A stretch of 64,000 nucleotides of DNA, from the NCBI GenBank assembly GCA_902479075.1, contig CABSNK010000007.1:25389-89388 (forward strand), given 5' to 3'. The position numbers and the translations under genes are program-made. Each line of letters begins with the position of its first letter. Positions within the stretch are counted from its first letter, which is position 1. A model generated the notes under the pieces. It was given only the letters and a program-made list of their open reading frames with translations. It made no database searches and was not told where the DNA came from. Origin of the DNA: an uncultured Collinsella sp. (lineage in GTDB: Bacteria > Actinomycetota > Coriobacteriia > Coriobacteriales > Coriobacteriaceae). Positions 8,984 to 17,891 of the stretch are shown here, piece by piece.

Positions 8984-10857
8984 GCGCGATCACCCACCAA
9001 TACGTTCTTGGCATGGAGCGTGGGGCAGATTCCGCAGCCGGTGCACGACGTGCGGGTGCAGTCGGGCGTCGTGACGCCCTCCAGCGAGCGGCGGTATTCG
9101 CGCTCGAGAAAGCCGCGCGAGCAACCGGGGCTCACGTGCTCCCAGGGCAGGTGCCAGTCCAGTTCGTAGGGCAGGTGCACGAGCTCGTTGAGATCGATAC
9201 CGTTTTTGGCCGCAGCCGACTTCCAGTTGTCGAGCGAAAAATGCTCCACCCAGGCGTCAAAACGCGAGCCCGCACGCCAGGCGTCGATGATGACCGGCGT
9301 CATGTCACGGCCGGCGCGGGACAGCGCGGCCTCGACGAGCGAGGTCTCGGCATCGTGGTAGTGCACGCGGACCGCACGGTTTCGCACGCTCGTGATGAGC
9401 AGCTTTTGGCGACGCTTGACGTCGTCGTAATCGAGCTGCGGGCACCATTGGAACGGCGTGGCGGCCTTGGGGATAAACACCGACACCGAGATGGACACCG
9501 AGATGGAGCCGCGGCGCGCCTTGGGAACCACGGAGCGGCCAAGCTCGAGCACATGGTCGGCCAGGTTGGCGATGGCCACGATATCCTCGTCGCGCTCGCC
9601 GGGAAGGCCCATCATGAAGTAGAGCTTCATGCGGTTCCAGCCCGCCTCGAAGGCCGCCTTGGCCGCACGGTCCAAGTCCTCCTCGGTCACGTTCTTGTTG
9701 ATGATGTCGCGCATGCGCTGACTGCCGGCCTCGGGGGCAAACGTCAGGCCGCCCTTCTTTTCGCCGGCGACCGACTCGGCCATATCCACGCCAAACGAAT
9801 CCAGGCGCTGCGAGGGAATGGACACGCGAATGCCCGTATCTTCCAGACGGCGGTTAAGGCGACCGAGCACATCGCGGATGCAGGAGTGATCGGTGGTCGA
9901 AAGCGAGGTAAGCGACACCTCGTCATAGCCGGTCTTTTCCAGGCCCTGGATCACCGAGGACACAATCTGGTCGACCGAGCGCTCGCGCACCGGGCGATAA
10001 GTCATGCCGGCCTGGCAAAAACGGCAGCCGCGGGCACAACCGCGCAGAATCTCGATCGACAGGCGGTCGTGAACGAGCTGCGCGTAGGGCACGCACGACT
10101 GCGACAACGGATTGGTAGCGCCAAAGTCCTCAACGACGCGCTTGTAGACCACCGGTGGGACGTCCTTGCCTTCGCGCGGCACGGTGTAGCCATGCGGCGA
10201 GCAGGGCTCGTCATGGCGCACCTCGTAGAGCGACGGCACATAGGTGCCACCGACCGTCGCGAGCTGCTCGACAATCTGAGCGCGCGAGACGCCCTCGTCG
10301 CGCAAGCGGCGATGCAGCTGGCAAACCTCGAGCAGCGACTCCTCGCCCTCGCCAATGAGGATGGCATCGAAGAAGGCTGCATACGGCTCGGGGTTATAGA
10401 CCGAGGGACCACCGGCAATGATGATGGGGTCGTCCTCGGTGCGGTCGGCCGCCAGCAGCGGAATGCCGGCTAGATCGAGGGCCTCGAGAAAGTTTGTCAC
10501 GGCCATCTCATGCGGCACGTGCATGCCGACGATATCGAACGAGGCCACGGGTGCTGCGCCCTCGAGCGACAGCAGCGGAATCCCCGCCTCGCGCATGGCA
10601 TCGCCCATATCGGGCCACGGCACATAGCCGCGCTCGCAGGAAATGCCCTCGGCCTGATTGAGGATGTTGTACAGGATGGCAATACCCTGGTTGGGCAGGC
10701 CAACCTCGTACACATCCGGGTAAATCATGCAGCAACGATAGTCGGCATCGGACTTGGAGAGCGTGCCCCACTCATGGTCGATATAGCGACTCGGCTTTTC
10801 GACCTTGGCGAGCAACGGCTCGATCAGATGAAAACAGTCTTGGTATGGAACGCGCAA
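8980..10857 (-). CDS. B12-binding-type radical SAM protein (TIGR03960 family)
   Basis: A 625-aa radical SAM protein. The 4Fe-4S cluster motif is RGCARGCRFCQAGMTYRP. It is preceded by a cobalamin-binding-like Rossmann segment (CCMIYPDVYEVGLPNQG, SFDIVGMHVPHEMAVTN, IIAGGPSVYNPEPYAAFFDA). The SAM barrel continues with LTFAPEAGSQRMRDIINKNVTEEDL. A second cysteine cluster ends the protein (TRTSCTGCGICPTLHAKNVL) and may bind another iron-sulfur centre. The substrate is unknown. The start is a TTG with AGGGG upstream. It overlaps its DUF2344 partner by 4 nt. Confidence 0.87.
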   Translation of the reverse strand: MRVPYQDCFHLIEPLLAKVEKPSRYIDHEWGTLSKSDADYRCCMIYPDVYEVGLPNQGIAILYNILNQAEGISCERGYVPWPDMGDAMREAGIPLLSLEGAAPVASFDIVGMHVPHEMAVTNFLEALDLAGIPLLAADRTEDDPIIIAGGPSVYNPEPYAAFFDAILIGEGEESLLEVCQLHRRLRDEGVSRAQIVEQLATVGGTYVPSLYEVRHDEPCSPHGYTVPREGKDVPPVVYKRVVEDFGATNPLSQSCVPYAQLVHDRLSIEILRGCARGCRFCQAGMTYRPVRERSVDQIVSSVIQGLEKTGYDEVSLTSLSTTDHSCIRDVLGRLNRRLEDTGIRVSIPSQRLDSFGVDMAESVAGEKKGGLTFAPEAGSQRMRDIINKNVTEEDLDRAAKAAFEAGWNRMKLYFMMGLPGERDEDIVAIANLADHVLELGRSVVPKARRGSISVSISVSVFIPKAATPFQWCPQLDYDDVKRRQKLLITSVRNRAVRVHYHDAETSLVEAALSRAGRDMTPVIIDAWRAGSRFDAWVEHFSLDNWKSAAAKNGIDLNELVHLPYELDWHLPWEHVSPGCSRGFLEREYRRSLEGVTTPDCTRTSCTGCGICPTLHAKNVLVGDRA

Positions 10858-10866
10858 AAGAAACCC

Positions 10867-11796
10867 CTAAGCAGCGAGATCGGATGCATCCTCGAAAGGA
10901 CTCATGGGACGGGTGGCACCGGCGACCGTGGTCACCAGGTCGCGGACGCGCGAGAACGTGGCGGCAGCCACCTCGTTGGCACGGCTGTAGTCAATATCGC
11001 GCTCGTAGAGCGACACGAGCGCACGGCCCATGCCATAGGTTCCCGCGGCGGCGGTCAGCGCCTTGACGGCAAACCCAATATGCGGCGTCTGCTTTACCAG
11101 GGCGCGGGTGACGGCGCGGAGCACCAAGCCGCCGGCAAGCACGCCCGCGACCTCATAACCGCGCTCGGGCTTAATACCGCGTCCAAAGATGGCCGCGAGC
11201 TCAAAAAGCATGCCCACCTGCGCCAGCGCCATAACGGGATAATCGGCCCCCGGCAAAAACACCAGCGCGCCCGTCGCCATATTGGTAAGCGCGCACGAGG
11301 TGATGATGCGGTTAGCGGCCGCAATACGCATAAAGGCGAAGTTCGCCGCAAATGCCGTCTCCTTGTCCGTGCGATCGAGAATCCAGCGGGCAAGCGTCTC
11401 GAGCAGATACGTCTTATCGGTAGCCGCCACCGCGCCGAGCATGGGCGTGGACTCCTGAATAAAAGGCACCTCGACAGCGGACTCGGCCAGCACGCACACG
11501 GGGGCGCCGGCAATCACAAGCTCCTGTACAGCGCTCTCCAGACGGTCGGATCCGCACGAAAGGACCAGCACCACGTCGGTATCGGTCTTGGGGACGATAC
11601 GGTCCTCACCCAGGCGCTCAACGCGCACAATGCCAGACGTCGTCTGCGGCACGAAGGCATCGCGCACCGTCTCGACCAAAAAACGCGAGGCAGACGAATC
11701 GAGGTAGACGGACACGCGAACCGGCGTGTCGGAATCCTTCTTGGTGGTCGCGCCCATCTTAAAGACGCGGGTCAGCTTGTCCACGGGAATCTTCAT
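10867..11796 (-). CDS. DUF697-type membrane protein
   Basis: A 309-aa protein of unknown function. The first half resembles a soluble alpha/beta region with repeated VxVxLxx strands. The second half (about residues 170-265) resembles the DUF697 domain seen after some GTPases: ITSCALTNMATGALVFLPGADYPVMALAQVGMLFELAAIFG, followed by AGVLAGGLVLRAVTRALVK. No Walker A or G-domain motif is present, so this would be a DUF697 protein without its own GTPase. It lies 18 nt after rodA and 9 nt before the radical SAM gene, in the same transcriptional direction. Confidence 0.6.
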   Translation of the reverse strand: MKIPVDKLTRVFKMGATTKKDSDTPVRVSVYLDSSASRFLVETVRDAFVPQTTSGIVRVERLGEDRIVPKTDTDVVLVLSCGSDRLESAVQELVIAGAPVCVLAESAVEVPFIQESTPMLGAVAATDKTYLLETLARWILDRTDKETAFAANFAFMRIAAANRIITSCALTNMATGALVFLPGADYPVMALAQVGMLFELAAIFGRGIKPERGYEVAGVLAGGLVLRAVTRALVKQTPHIGFAVKALTAAAGTYGMGRALVSLYERDIDYSRANEVAAATFSRVRDLVTTVAGATRPMSPFEDASDLAA

Positions 11797-11814
11797 AGCA
11801 AACCCCTCCAGCGG

Positions 11815-13041
11815 TTACGCGGCGCCCGAACGATGCCGCCATATGGATTGTACGATACCCACCGTCAGCAACTGGATCATCATCGAGGACGAACCGAAGC
11901 TAATGAACGGCAGCGGAATACCGGTAATCGGCATCATGCCGATGCACATGCCGATGTTCTCGAAGGTCTGGAATGCCCACATGCCGACGATACCCACGCA
12001 TGACAAGCGTAGGAACAGAGACTCACACTTAAAGGCGACGCGAATCGTCGAGAACATGAGCAGCACGTACAGGCACAGCAGCAAAAAGGAGCCGCAGAAG
12101 CCAAAGGTCTCGGACAAAAAGGCAAAGACGAAGTCGGTGTGGAACTCGGGCAGAAAGCCACCGGCAGACTGCGTCGCATGGCCCAGACCTTTACCGAAAA
12201 AGCCACCCGATCCAACCGCGATGAGCGATTGCTGCAAGTTGTAGGCATCGTCCGAATCGGCATTATCGGGGTCGATAAAGACGGTCAGTCGGTTCATCTG
12301 GTACTGCTTGATCAAAACGTCATGGCCCAAAAGAGAATCGAGCACCGAATCGAGCGCCAGGATGAGCGCCACCAAACCCACGAGCAGAGCCAAGGTCGAC
12401 AGCACCCATTCGCGGCGCGCACCGCTCATGCAGATCACAACGGCACCCGACACCAACACGACCAGGCCCGAACCCAGGTCGCCCATGGCGACGACGGCCA
12501 AAAACGGAACGGAGAGCATGCCGCAGAGCTTAATGTAGTCGCGAGCGGTATCGATGCGGCCGTTGTACTGCGAACCAAGCGTGGCGATAAAGAAGATCGT
12601 GATGAGCTTGGCGAGCTCGACCGGCTGAAAGGTAAGACCGATACCGGGAATCTTGATCCAGCCCGTCATGCCCAGACCGCCCGTATAGGACAGACCCGGA
12701 ATCTTGGGCGAGAAAATCACAATGAGGTCGACGACGAGCAGCGCCGTCGAGAAGTTAGAGATGCCGCGCAGATCGGTACGCCAGACGAGCACCGCAAGCA
12801 CCGTACCGATGCCGATGCCCAACAGGTGACGCGAGAATGAGGCGTCGGCCTTAAACTGCGAGGCCGACCAAATGATGATGGCGCCATAGGCTACGAGCGC
12901 CAAGGTTGCCAGCAGCACGCCGACGTGCACCTTCTGGCGAAACGTGCCGCGCGAGGCCGAAAGCTGCTTGTTGACACGGTCCAGGCTGCTGCGGGAACCG
13001 GTTTTAGTTGAGCGGAACAGGTCCGCCGGCGAAAAATCCAT
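11815..13041 (-). CDS. rodA: Rod-shape SEDS glycosyltransferase RodA
   Basis: SEDS-family peptidoglycan polymerase of the elongasome, 408 aa with about ten membrane segments. Family motifs include TGWIKIPGIGLTFQPVELAKL (the catalytic-loop region) and the C-terminal GMMPITGIPLPFISFGSSSMM. A cytoplasmic N-terminal extension of about 40 residues precedes the first helix. It starts with AGGAGG upstream, 9 nt after mrdA. The cognate PBP2 and MreBCD are encoded immediately upstream. Confidence 0.94.
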   Translation of the reverse strand: MDFSPADLFRSTKTGSRSSLDRVNKQLSASRGTFRQKVHVGVLLATLALVAYGAIIIWSASQFKADASFSRHLLGIGIGTVLAVLVWRTDLRGISNFSTALLVVDLIVIFSPKIPGLSYTGGLGMTGWIKIPGIGLTFQPVELAKLITIFFIATLGSQYNGRIDTARDYIKLCGMLSVPFLAVVAMGDLGSGLVVLVSGAVVICMSGARREWVLSTLALLVGLVALILALDSVLDSLLGHDVLIKQYQMNRLTVFIDPDNADSDDAYNLQQSLIAVGSGGFFGKGLGHATQSAGGFLPEFHTDFVFAFLSETFGFCGSFLLLCLYVLLMFSTIRVAFKCESLFLRLSCVGIVGMWAFQTFENIGMCIGMMPITGIPLPFISFGSSSMMIQLLTVGIVQSIWRHRSGAA

Positions 13042-13050
13042 CGCAACCTC

Positions 13051-15120
13051 CTATCGAACCGAGGAATCGCCCGTGGCAGAAGATGTGTCAGGCTCATCAT
13101 AGATGGCGCCGAGCACATCGCGCACGACGTGCAGCGCGGTATCGGAGCCACCACCGCCCTGTTCCAAGACAGTGACAATCACGTACTTGGGCTCATCGGC
13201 CGGCGCGTAGGCGCAAAACCACGCGTAATCGTCCTCGCCGCTCTTCTCGCCCGTGCCGGACTTGCCGTAGACCGTGGGGGTCAAGGAGTTAAAGTGCGCG
13301 GCAGTCGAAGTCGACGCCGAGTAAATCACATCGTGCATGCCGTTACGGACCAGCGCCAGGTCGGCATCGCTATTGATATGGGCCTCCAGGCGCTTCTTTT
13401 TGCCCTTGCCGTTGTACTTGTAGGCATCGCCGTCGCCATCACGCGACACCGCCGACAAGAAGACGTGGGGCACGTACTGTTTGCCGCCGTTGGCGAGGCC
13501 CATGTAGGCACACGCCATCTGCAGCGGCGTCACCAAAATGTCGCCCTGGCCGATAGCGATGTTAGTCATATCGCCGGCATTCCACTTGCGGTCCTCGGCC
13601 GAGGCGTCGGTAAAGTACGACTCTTTCCACTTGGCGTCAGGAATGCGGCCCGTTCCCTCGCTTGGCAGATCGATGCCGCAGGTCTTGCCCAGGCCCCAAC
13701 GGCGAAAGACCTCCTGCAGGCCCTCGGGATGCTGGTCGTTGTAGAAAAACGCCTTGCCCATATCGTAGAACACGGGGTCGCACGAGTTGGCGATACCGGA
13801 CTGCAGCGTCATAGTGCCGTGACCGGAATGCAGCCAGCAGTACTTACCCCATGACTTGCCCAGGCCCGTCCAATAGCCCGTGCAGTTCGTGGTCTGGCCT
13901 GAGGTATAGGTTCCAAACTCAAGACCGGCCAGAGCCGAGAGCGGTTTGATGGTCGAAGCCGACATATACTGGCCGCTAATGGCGCGGTTGAGCAGCGGAT
14001 GCGAACCCTTGTCGTCGTTGAGCTCGGTCCACACGTCGTTGGAAACGCCGCCGATGAACACCGACGGATCAAACTTGGGCTCGCTCGCCATACCCAGAAT
14101 CTCACCATTGTTGGGATCGAGGCACACCACGGCGCCGTTGCCGGCATCGCTATGACCCGTGGTCTTGGCAAGCTCAATGGCATTCGCCAGAGCCGTCTCG
14201 CAGGCCTGTTGAATCTTAAGATCCAGCGTAAGCTTAATGTCAGAACCGGCCTTGGCGGGAACGGCGCCGGCTTGACCGGTCACGTTACCCGAGGCGTCAA
14301 CTTTCACGGTCTGCTCACCACGAATGCCCTGCAGCAGATTTTCGTAGTAAATCTCTACGCCCGCCTGGCCCACAATATCGCCCGATTGATACGAGATCTG
14401 GCCAGCCGCGCTATCGCTGCCGTCCGACGACTTCTTGTTCTGCGCCTCGAGCTGCTCGGAGGTAATGGTGCCGGTATAGCCCAAGATATGGCAGGCGGTC
14501 TCGCCATACGGGTATTGGCGCTCGGTGCGCTCGGCGATCTTCACACCGGGAAACTCACCGGCGTGCTCCTGGATGTAGGCGACAGTAGAGCGGCGCACGT
14601 CAGTCGCGATCGTATGCAGGCTCTGCGCGCCTTCGGAATTGTCCTGGATATTGCGTAGCACCGCGATATACGGCATGCCGAGCACGTTGGCAAGATGACG
14701 CACCAGTACCTTGTCATCGGCAAGGTCACGATAGGCGACGACGGCGAGCGAAGGGCGATTTTGCACCAGCGCGACGCCGTTGCGGTCCAAGATGCGGCCA
14801 CGCACGGCAGGCGTGGTAACGGTACGGGTCTGATTGCTCTTGGCCTGCTTGTCGTAGTAGTCCGACGAGACCATCTGCATGCCCCACAGCTTAACGGCAA
14901 GCGCAGCAAACATCGCACCCACGCCCGCGGTGAGGATGGAAAAGCGGCCCTTAAAGGCCGTAGCGGCCGTATTGCCCTCGCCCTCGGTGGCGCGCGGGGC
15001 CGTTCCGTGCTGCGTGTCGTAGGTAAAGCGGGAGTCGCCGCGGCGCATGATGACCAGCGCGACCACAATGGCCACGACCAGCACGATACCGGCGACAACA
15101 ACCGTCAACTGGGAAGACAT
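13051..15120 (-). CDS. mrdA: Penicillin-binding protein 2 (elongation transpeptidase)
   Basis: Class B PBP that crosslinks peptidoglycan with RodA. Transpeptidase motifs: SxxK as S389-TIK392, SCD at 446-448 and KSGTG at 620-624. The dimerisation region (RGRILDRNGVALVQNRPS) starts near residue 107. Two hydrophobic segments precede it (about 4-25 and 60-80), whereas a single anchor is usual for PBP2. Length is 689 aa. It sits between mreD and rodA, the normal order. Confidence 0.95.
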   Translation of the reverse strand: MSSQLTVVVAGIVLVVAIVVALVIMRRGDSRFTYDTQHGTAPRATEGEGNTAATAFKGRFSILTAGVGAMFAALAVKLWGMQMVSSDYYDKQAKSNQTRTVTTPAVRGRILDRNGVALVQNRPSLAVVAYRDLADDKVLVRHLANVLGMPYIAVLRNIQDNSEGAQSLHTIATDVRRSTVAYIQEHAGEFPGVKIAERTERQYPYGETACHILGYTGTITSEQLEAQNKKSSDGSDSAAGQISYQSGDIVGQAGVEIYYENLLQGIRGEQTVKVDASGNVTGQAGAVPAKAGSDIKLTLDLKIQQACETALANAIELAKTTGHSDAGNGAVVCLDPNNGEILGMASEPKFDPSVFIGGVSNDVWTELNDDKGSHPLLNRAISGQYMSASTIKPLSALAGLEFGTYTSGQTTNCTGYWTGLGKSWGKYCWLHSGHGTMTLQSGIANSCDPVFYDMGKAFFYNDQHPEGLQEVFRRWGLGKTCGIDLPSEGTGRIPDAKWKESYFTDASAEDRKWNAGDMTNIAIGQGDILVTPLQMACAYMGLANGGKQYVPHVFLSAVSRDGDGDAYKYNGKGKKKRLEAHINSDADLALVRNGMHDVIYSASTSTAAHFNSLTPTVYGKSGTGEKSGEDDYAWFCAYAPADEPKYVIVTVLEQGGGGSDTALHVVRDVLGAIYDEPDTSSATGDSSVR

Positions 15121-15133
15121 CTACAGGCCTCCC

Positions 15134-15706
15134 CTATTTGAGCTTACGGGTCTTGGGCTTAAAGCGCATACCCGACTGACGCCCACCGCGCGCGGAGAAC
15201 CCATAGCCAGACTGCGGCGCGACGCCGGACATCAAAAACGGAACGGCGACCAGACCGGTCAGAATCGAGGACGGCAGGGCGTGTCCAAAGATCGCCACGA
15301 CAAAACTCGATTCCAGTCCCATAAACAGCAAGATAATGCTGTAGATCACGTTAATGGCAAGCGCAAAGGCGCCCACCGTGATGCCGCGAGCGCTCGGGGT
15401 GCCGCCCGTCTGACCGGCGGCACTGTGTGTCAGGGCAAAGCTGCCCACTGTCAGCAACAGCGACATCACGCCCACCGGCACGGCTGCCGACAGGTCGTAG
15501 AACAGGCCGCTGCAAAAACCGCAGATGACGGCCCGCGTGGGATCGCCCGAAAACACACTCAGGCACACCAGGATAATCATAAAGTTGACGCGACCGCCCG
15601 CGATGGAGATCTGCGGCGCCAAGCCCGCCTGCAGCAGGACGCAGACAATGGCGGCAATCGCAAAAGTGCGGGAGCCAGTCCCCTGTTCGTGTAGATCCAT
15701 GGACAT
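15134..15706 (-). CDS. mreD: Rod shape-determining protein MreD
   Basis: Small integral membrane protein of the elongasome, 190 aa with about five hydrophobic segments. The MreD-like stretch is GGRVNFMIILVCLSVFSGDPTRAVICGFCSGLFYDLSAAVPVGVMSL. The C-terminus is basic. Sequence conservation in the family is weak, so the call rests on topology and on its place between mreC and mrdA. Confidence 0.88.
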   Translation of the reverse strand: MSMDLHEQGTGSRTFAIAAIVCVLLQAGLAPQISIAGGRVNFMIILVCLSVFSGDPTRAVICGFCSGLFYDLSAAVPVGVMSLLLTVGSFALTHSAAGQTGGTPSARGITVGAFALAINVIYSIILLFMGLESSFVVAIFGHALPSSILTGLVAVPFLMSGVAPQSGYGFSARGGRQSGMRFKPKTRKLK

Positions 15707-15712
15707 GCCTCC

Positions 15713-16711
15713 CTATTCGCTCGAGCCCGAGTCAGTCGTGTCGAACGCATCGGAGCTTTCATCCGAGCTTTCGTCTTTGGACTTGGTGGCCGCATCGCGC
15801 GAGGTGCCCTGCGGCGTACTGTTGGCGCTGCTCACATCCTCGTCCGAAGCCGACTGCTCATCGGTCAGCGACGTAATGACCAGCACTTCCTCGTTGTTTT
15901 CGGCCGTTGTCTGGGCGCGCACGACGATGGTGTAGTACACATCGTTGGCAGACTTCTCCACCGACGAGACCGTACCGAGCGGCAGGCCCTTGGGGAATAC
16001 GCCGCCGATGCCCGAGGTCACGATGATGTCGCCCACCTTCACGTCGGAATCGACACTCACGTGCTCCAGGCGCAGGGTACCGTCGGGCTGCCCCTGCAGC
16101 ATACCCTGAGCGCGCGTATCCTGCACCATGGCGGACACGCCCGAGTTCTCATCACTAATCAGGCGGACGGTGGAGGTCTTGGCCGAAACCTCGATAATCT
16201 GACCGATGACACCGGCAGAACTCGTCACGGGCATGTTGATGGTAAGACCGTCGGCAGAGCCTTTGTCGATGGTAACGGTCGAGGTCCAGGCATCGCCCGA
16301 CGCGCCGACAATGCGAGCCGCGGTGGACTTGAGGTTGTAGGTCGACTGAAGACCGACCAGGCTCTCGAGTCGCTCGGCGGTCTTTTGAGCCTCCGAGAGC
16401 TCGGCAACCTTTGACGTCAGGACCTCGTTTTGCTTCTTAAGCTCGTCGAGGGTGTCTTGCGAAGCCGTAAGGTTTGAGAACACGTTTCCGATTGCGTTAA
16501 AGGGCGCGGCCACAGCCGAGCCCACAAAACGCACCGGCGAGGTAATCGTCGTCACGCCAGAACGCACGGCATGAATCGGTCCCGCCTCGCCCTCGCGAAT
16601 GTAAAACGTAAGCAGCAGCACCGAAATTACGCTGAAAACAATCAACGGGCGCATACCCGTTGATTGTCGCTTGGTATTCAGATTTGAAGAGAAACCCGAA
16701 GATCGTGCCAA
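15713..16711 (-). CDS. mreC: Rod shape-determining protein MreC
   Basis: Periplasmic-side scaffold of the elongasome, 332 aa. One N-terminal membrane helix (about 21-37) is followed by a coiled coil (LDELKKQNEVLTSKVAELSEAQKTAERLESLVGL). The double beta-barrel domain then includes GSADGLTINMPVTSSAGVIGQI and SGIGGVFPKGLPLGTVSSV. A Ser/Asp/Glu-rich tail of about 55 residues extends beyond the fold. It lies 21 nt downstream of mreB. Confidence 0.94.
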   Translation of the reverse strand: MARSSGFSSNLNTKRQSTGMRPLIVFSVISVLLLTFYIREGEAGPIHAVRSGVTTITSPVRFVGSAVAAPFNAIGNVFSNLTASQDTLDELKKQNEVLTSKVAELSEAQKTAERLESLVGLQSTYNLKSTAARIVGASGDAWTSTVTIDKGSADGLTINMPVTSSAGVIGQIIEVSAKTSTVRLISDENSGVSAMVQDTRAQGMLQGQPDGTLRLEHVSVDSDVKVGDIIVTSGIGGVFPKGLPLGTVSSVEKSANDVYYTIVVRAQTTAENNEEVLVITSLTDEQSASDEDVSSANSTPQGTSRDAATKSKDESSDESSDAFDTTDSGSSE

Positions 16712-16732
16712 ATGGAATCCACCTTTTGGAAA

Positions 16733-17776
16733 TTAAGCATTGGTCTGGACGAAGCCACCGTCAAACGCGTTGGCCTCGAGCACGCGGGCGCAGCCGTTGA
16801 CGACGTTGTCGAGCGCCGTAGGGCTGACGTTGACCGAAACGCCGGTCTCGTCGCGCAGACGCACGTCGAGGCCGCGCAGCAGCGCACCGCCGCCGGTCAA
16901 CAGGATGCCGTAGTACATAAGATCCGAGGCAAGATCGGGCGGCGTGGCGTCGAGGGCGTCCTTGACGGCCTTGGCCATCTCGTCGAGCGGCTTATTGAGC
17001 GCGCGACGAATCTCCTCGCTCTCGATGCGCACGGTCTTGGGCAGGCCCGTGATCACGTCGCGGCCGTTGACCTCGACGTCGAGCTCATCCTTGAGCGGCA
17101 CGGCAGAACCGACCTTGATCTTGATGTCCTCGGCCGTGCGCTCGCCGATAGCCAGGTTATAGGCATCGCGAACGTGGGTAAGGATGGCCTGATCAAACTC
17201 GTCACCGGCAATGCGGATGGACTGCGACACGACGATACCGCCCATGGCGATAACGGCGACCTCGGTGGTACCGCCACCGATATCGATGACCATGGAGCCA
17301 GTGGGCTCCTCGACAGGCAAGTCGGCGCCGATGGCAGCGGCCATGGGCTCCTCGATCAGGTATGCCTGGCGGGCACCGGCCTGGATCGTAGCCTCAAAAA
17401 CGGCGCGCTTCTCGACCGACGTGACACCGGAGGGGACGCAGACGACAACGCGCGGACGCGGGGTCCACGGATAGCGCTTCTCGGACGCCTTGTCGATAAA
17501 ATAGCGAAGCATGGCCTCGGTAACGTCGAAGTCGGCGATGACGCCGTCCTTAAGGGGACGAACGGCCACAATGTTACCGGGCGTACGGCCGAGCATGCGC
17601 TTTGCCTCGATACCGACAGCCAGGATGCGCTCATCGTTCTTGTCGATGGCGACAACGGAGGGCTCGCGAATGACGATGCCCTTGCCGCGCACGGAGACAA
17701 GCGTGTTGGCGGTGCCGAGGTCGATGGCAAGATCGCCCGCATAGCTACCGAAGAACATATCCATCAAAGAAAACAA
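16733..17776 (-). CDS. mreB: Rod shape-determining protein MreB
   Basis: Bacterial actin that directs sidewall synthesis. The 347-aa protein has the phosphate-1 motif IDLGTANTLVSVRGKGIVIREPSVVAID, phosphate 2 MVIDIGGGTTEVAVIAMGG and the adenosine motif ILLTGGGALLRGLD. Length and motifs are canonical. It is the first gene of mreBCD-mrdA-rodA. Collinsella-type cells are rods or coccobacilli, consistent with a full elongasome. Confidence 0.97.
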   Translation of the reverse strand: MFSLMDMFFGSYAGDLAIDLGTANTLVSVRGKGIVIREPSVVAIDKNDERILAVGIEAKRMLGRTPGNIVAVRPLKDGVIADFDVTEAMLRYFIDKASEKRYPWTPRPRVVVCVPSGVTSVEKRAVFEATIQAGARQAYLIEEPMAAAIGADLPVEEPTGSMVIDIGGGTTEVAVIAMGGIVVSQSIRIAGDEFDQAILTHVRDAYNLAIGERTAEDIKIKVGSAVPLKDELDVEVNGRDVITGLPKTVRIESEEIRRALNKPLDEMAKAVKDALDATPPDLASDLMYYGILLTGGGALLRGLDVRLRDETGVSVNVSPTALDNVVNGCARVLEANAFDGGFVQTNA

Positions 17777-17836
17777 CGCAACTCCTGATGTGTTGGATGA
17801 TTGCTGGAAAACTACTAGCCCATCATACTAGCGCAA

Positions 17837-17869
17837 GCCCGGCACCTCACTTGCGGTGAAGCACCGGGC
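17837..17869. terminator. Imperfect hairpin between the TPR gene and mreB
   Basis: GCCCGG and CCGGGC arms extend inward with CTCAC/GTGA-type pairing around TTGCG. There is no clear U-tract on either strand, so termination is uncertain. It marks the 115-bp gap between the TPR gene stop and mreB. Confidence 0.4.
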
Positions 17870-17891
17870 AGCGCCAAATCTCATAAGGTCA

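Noticed and set aside
10510..12003. 497-codon plus-strand frame opposite the radical SAM and DUF697 genes
   Set aside because: Spans several well-supported minus-strand genes with no recognisable protein features.
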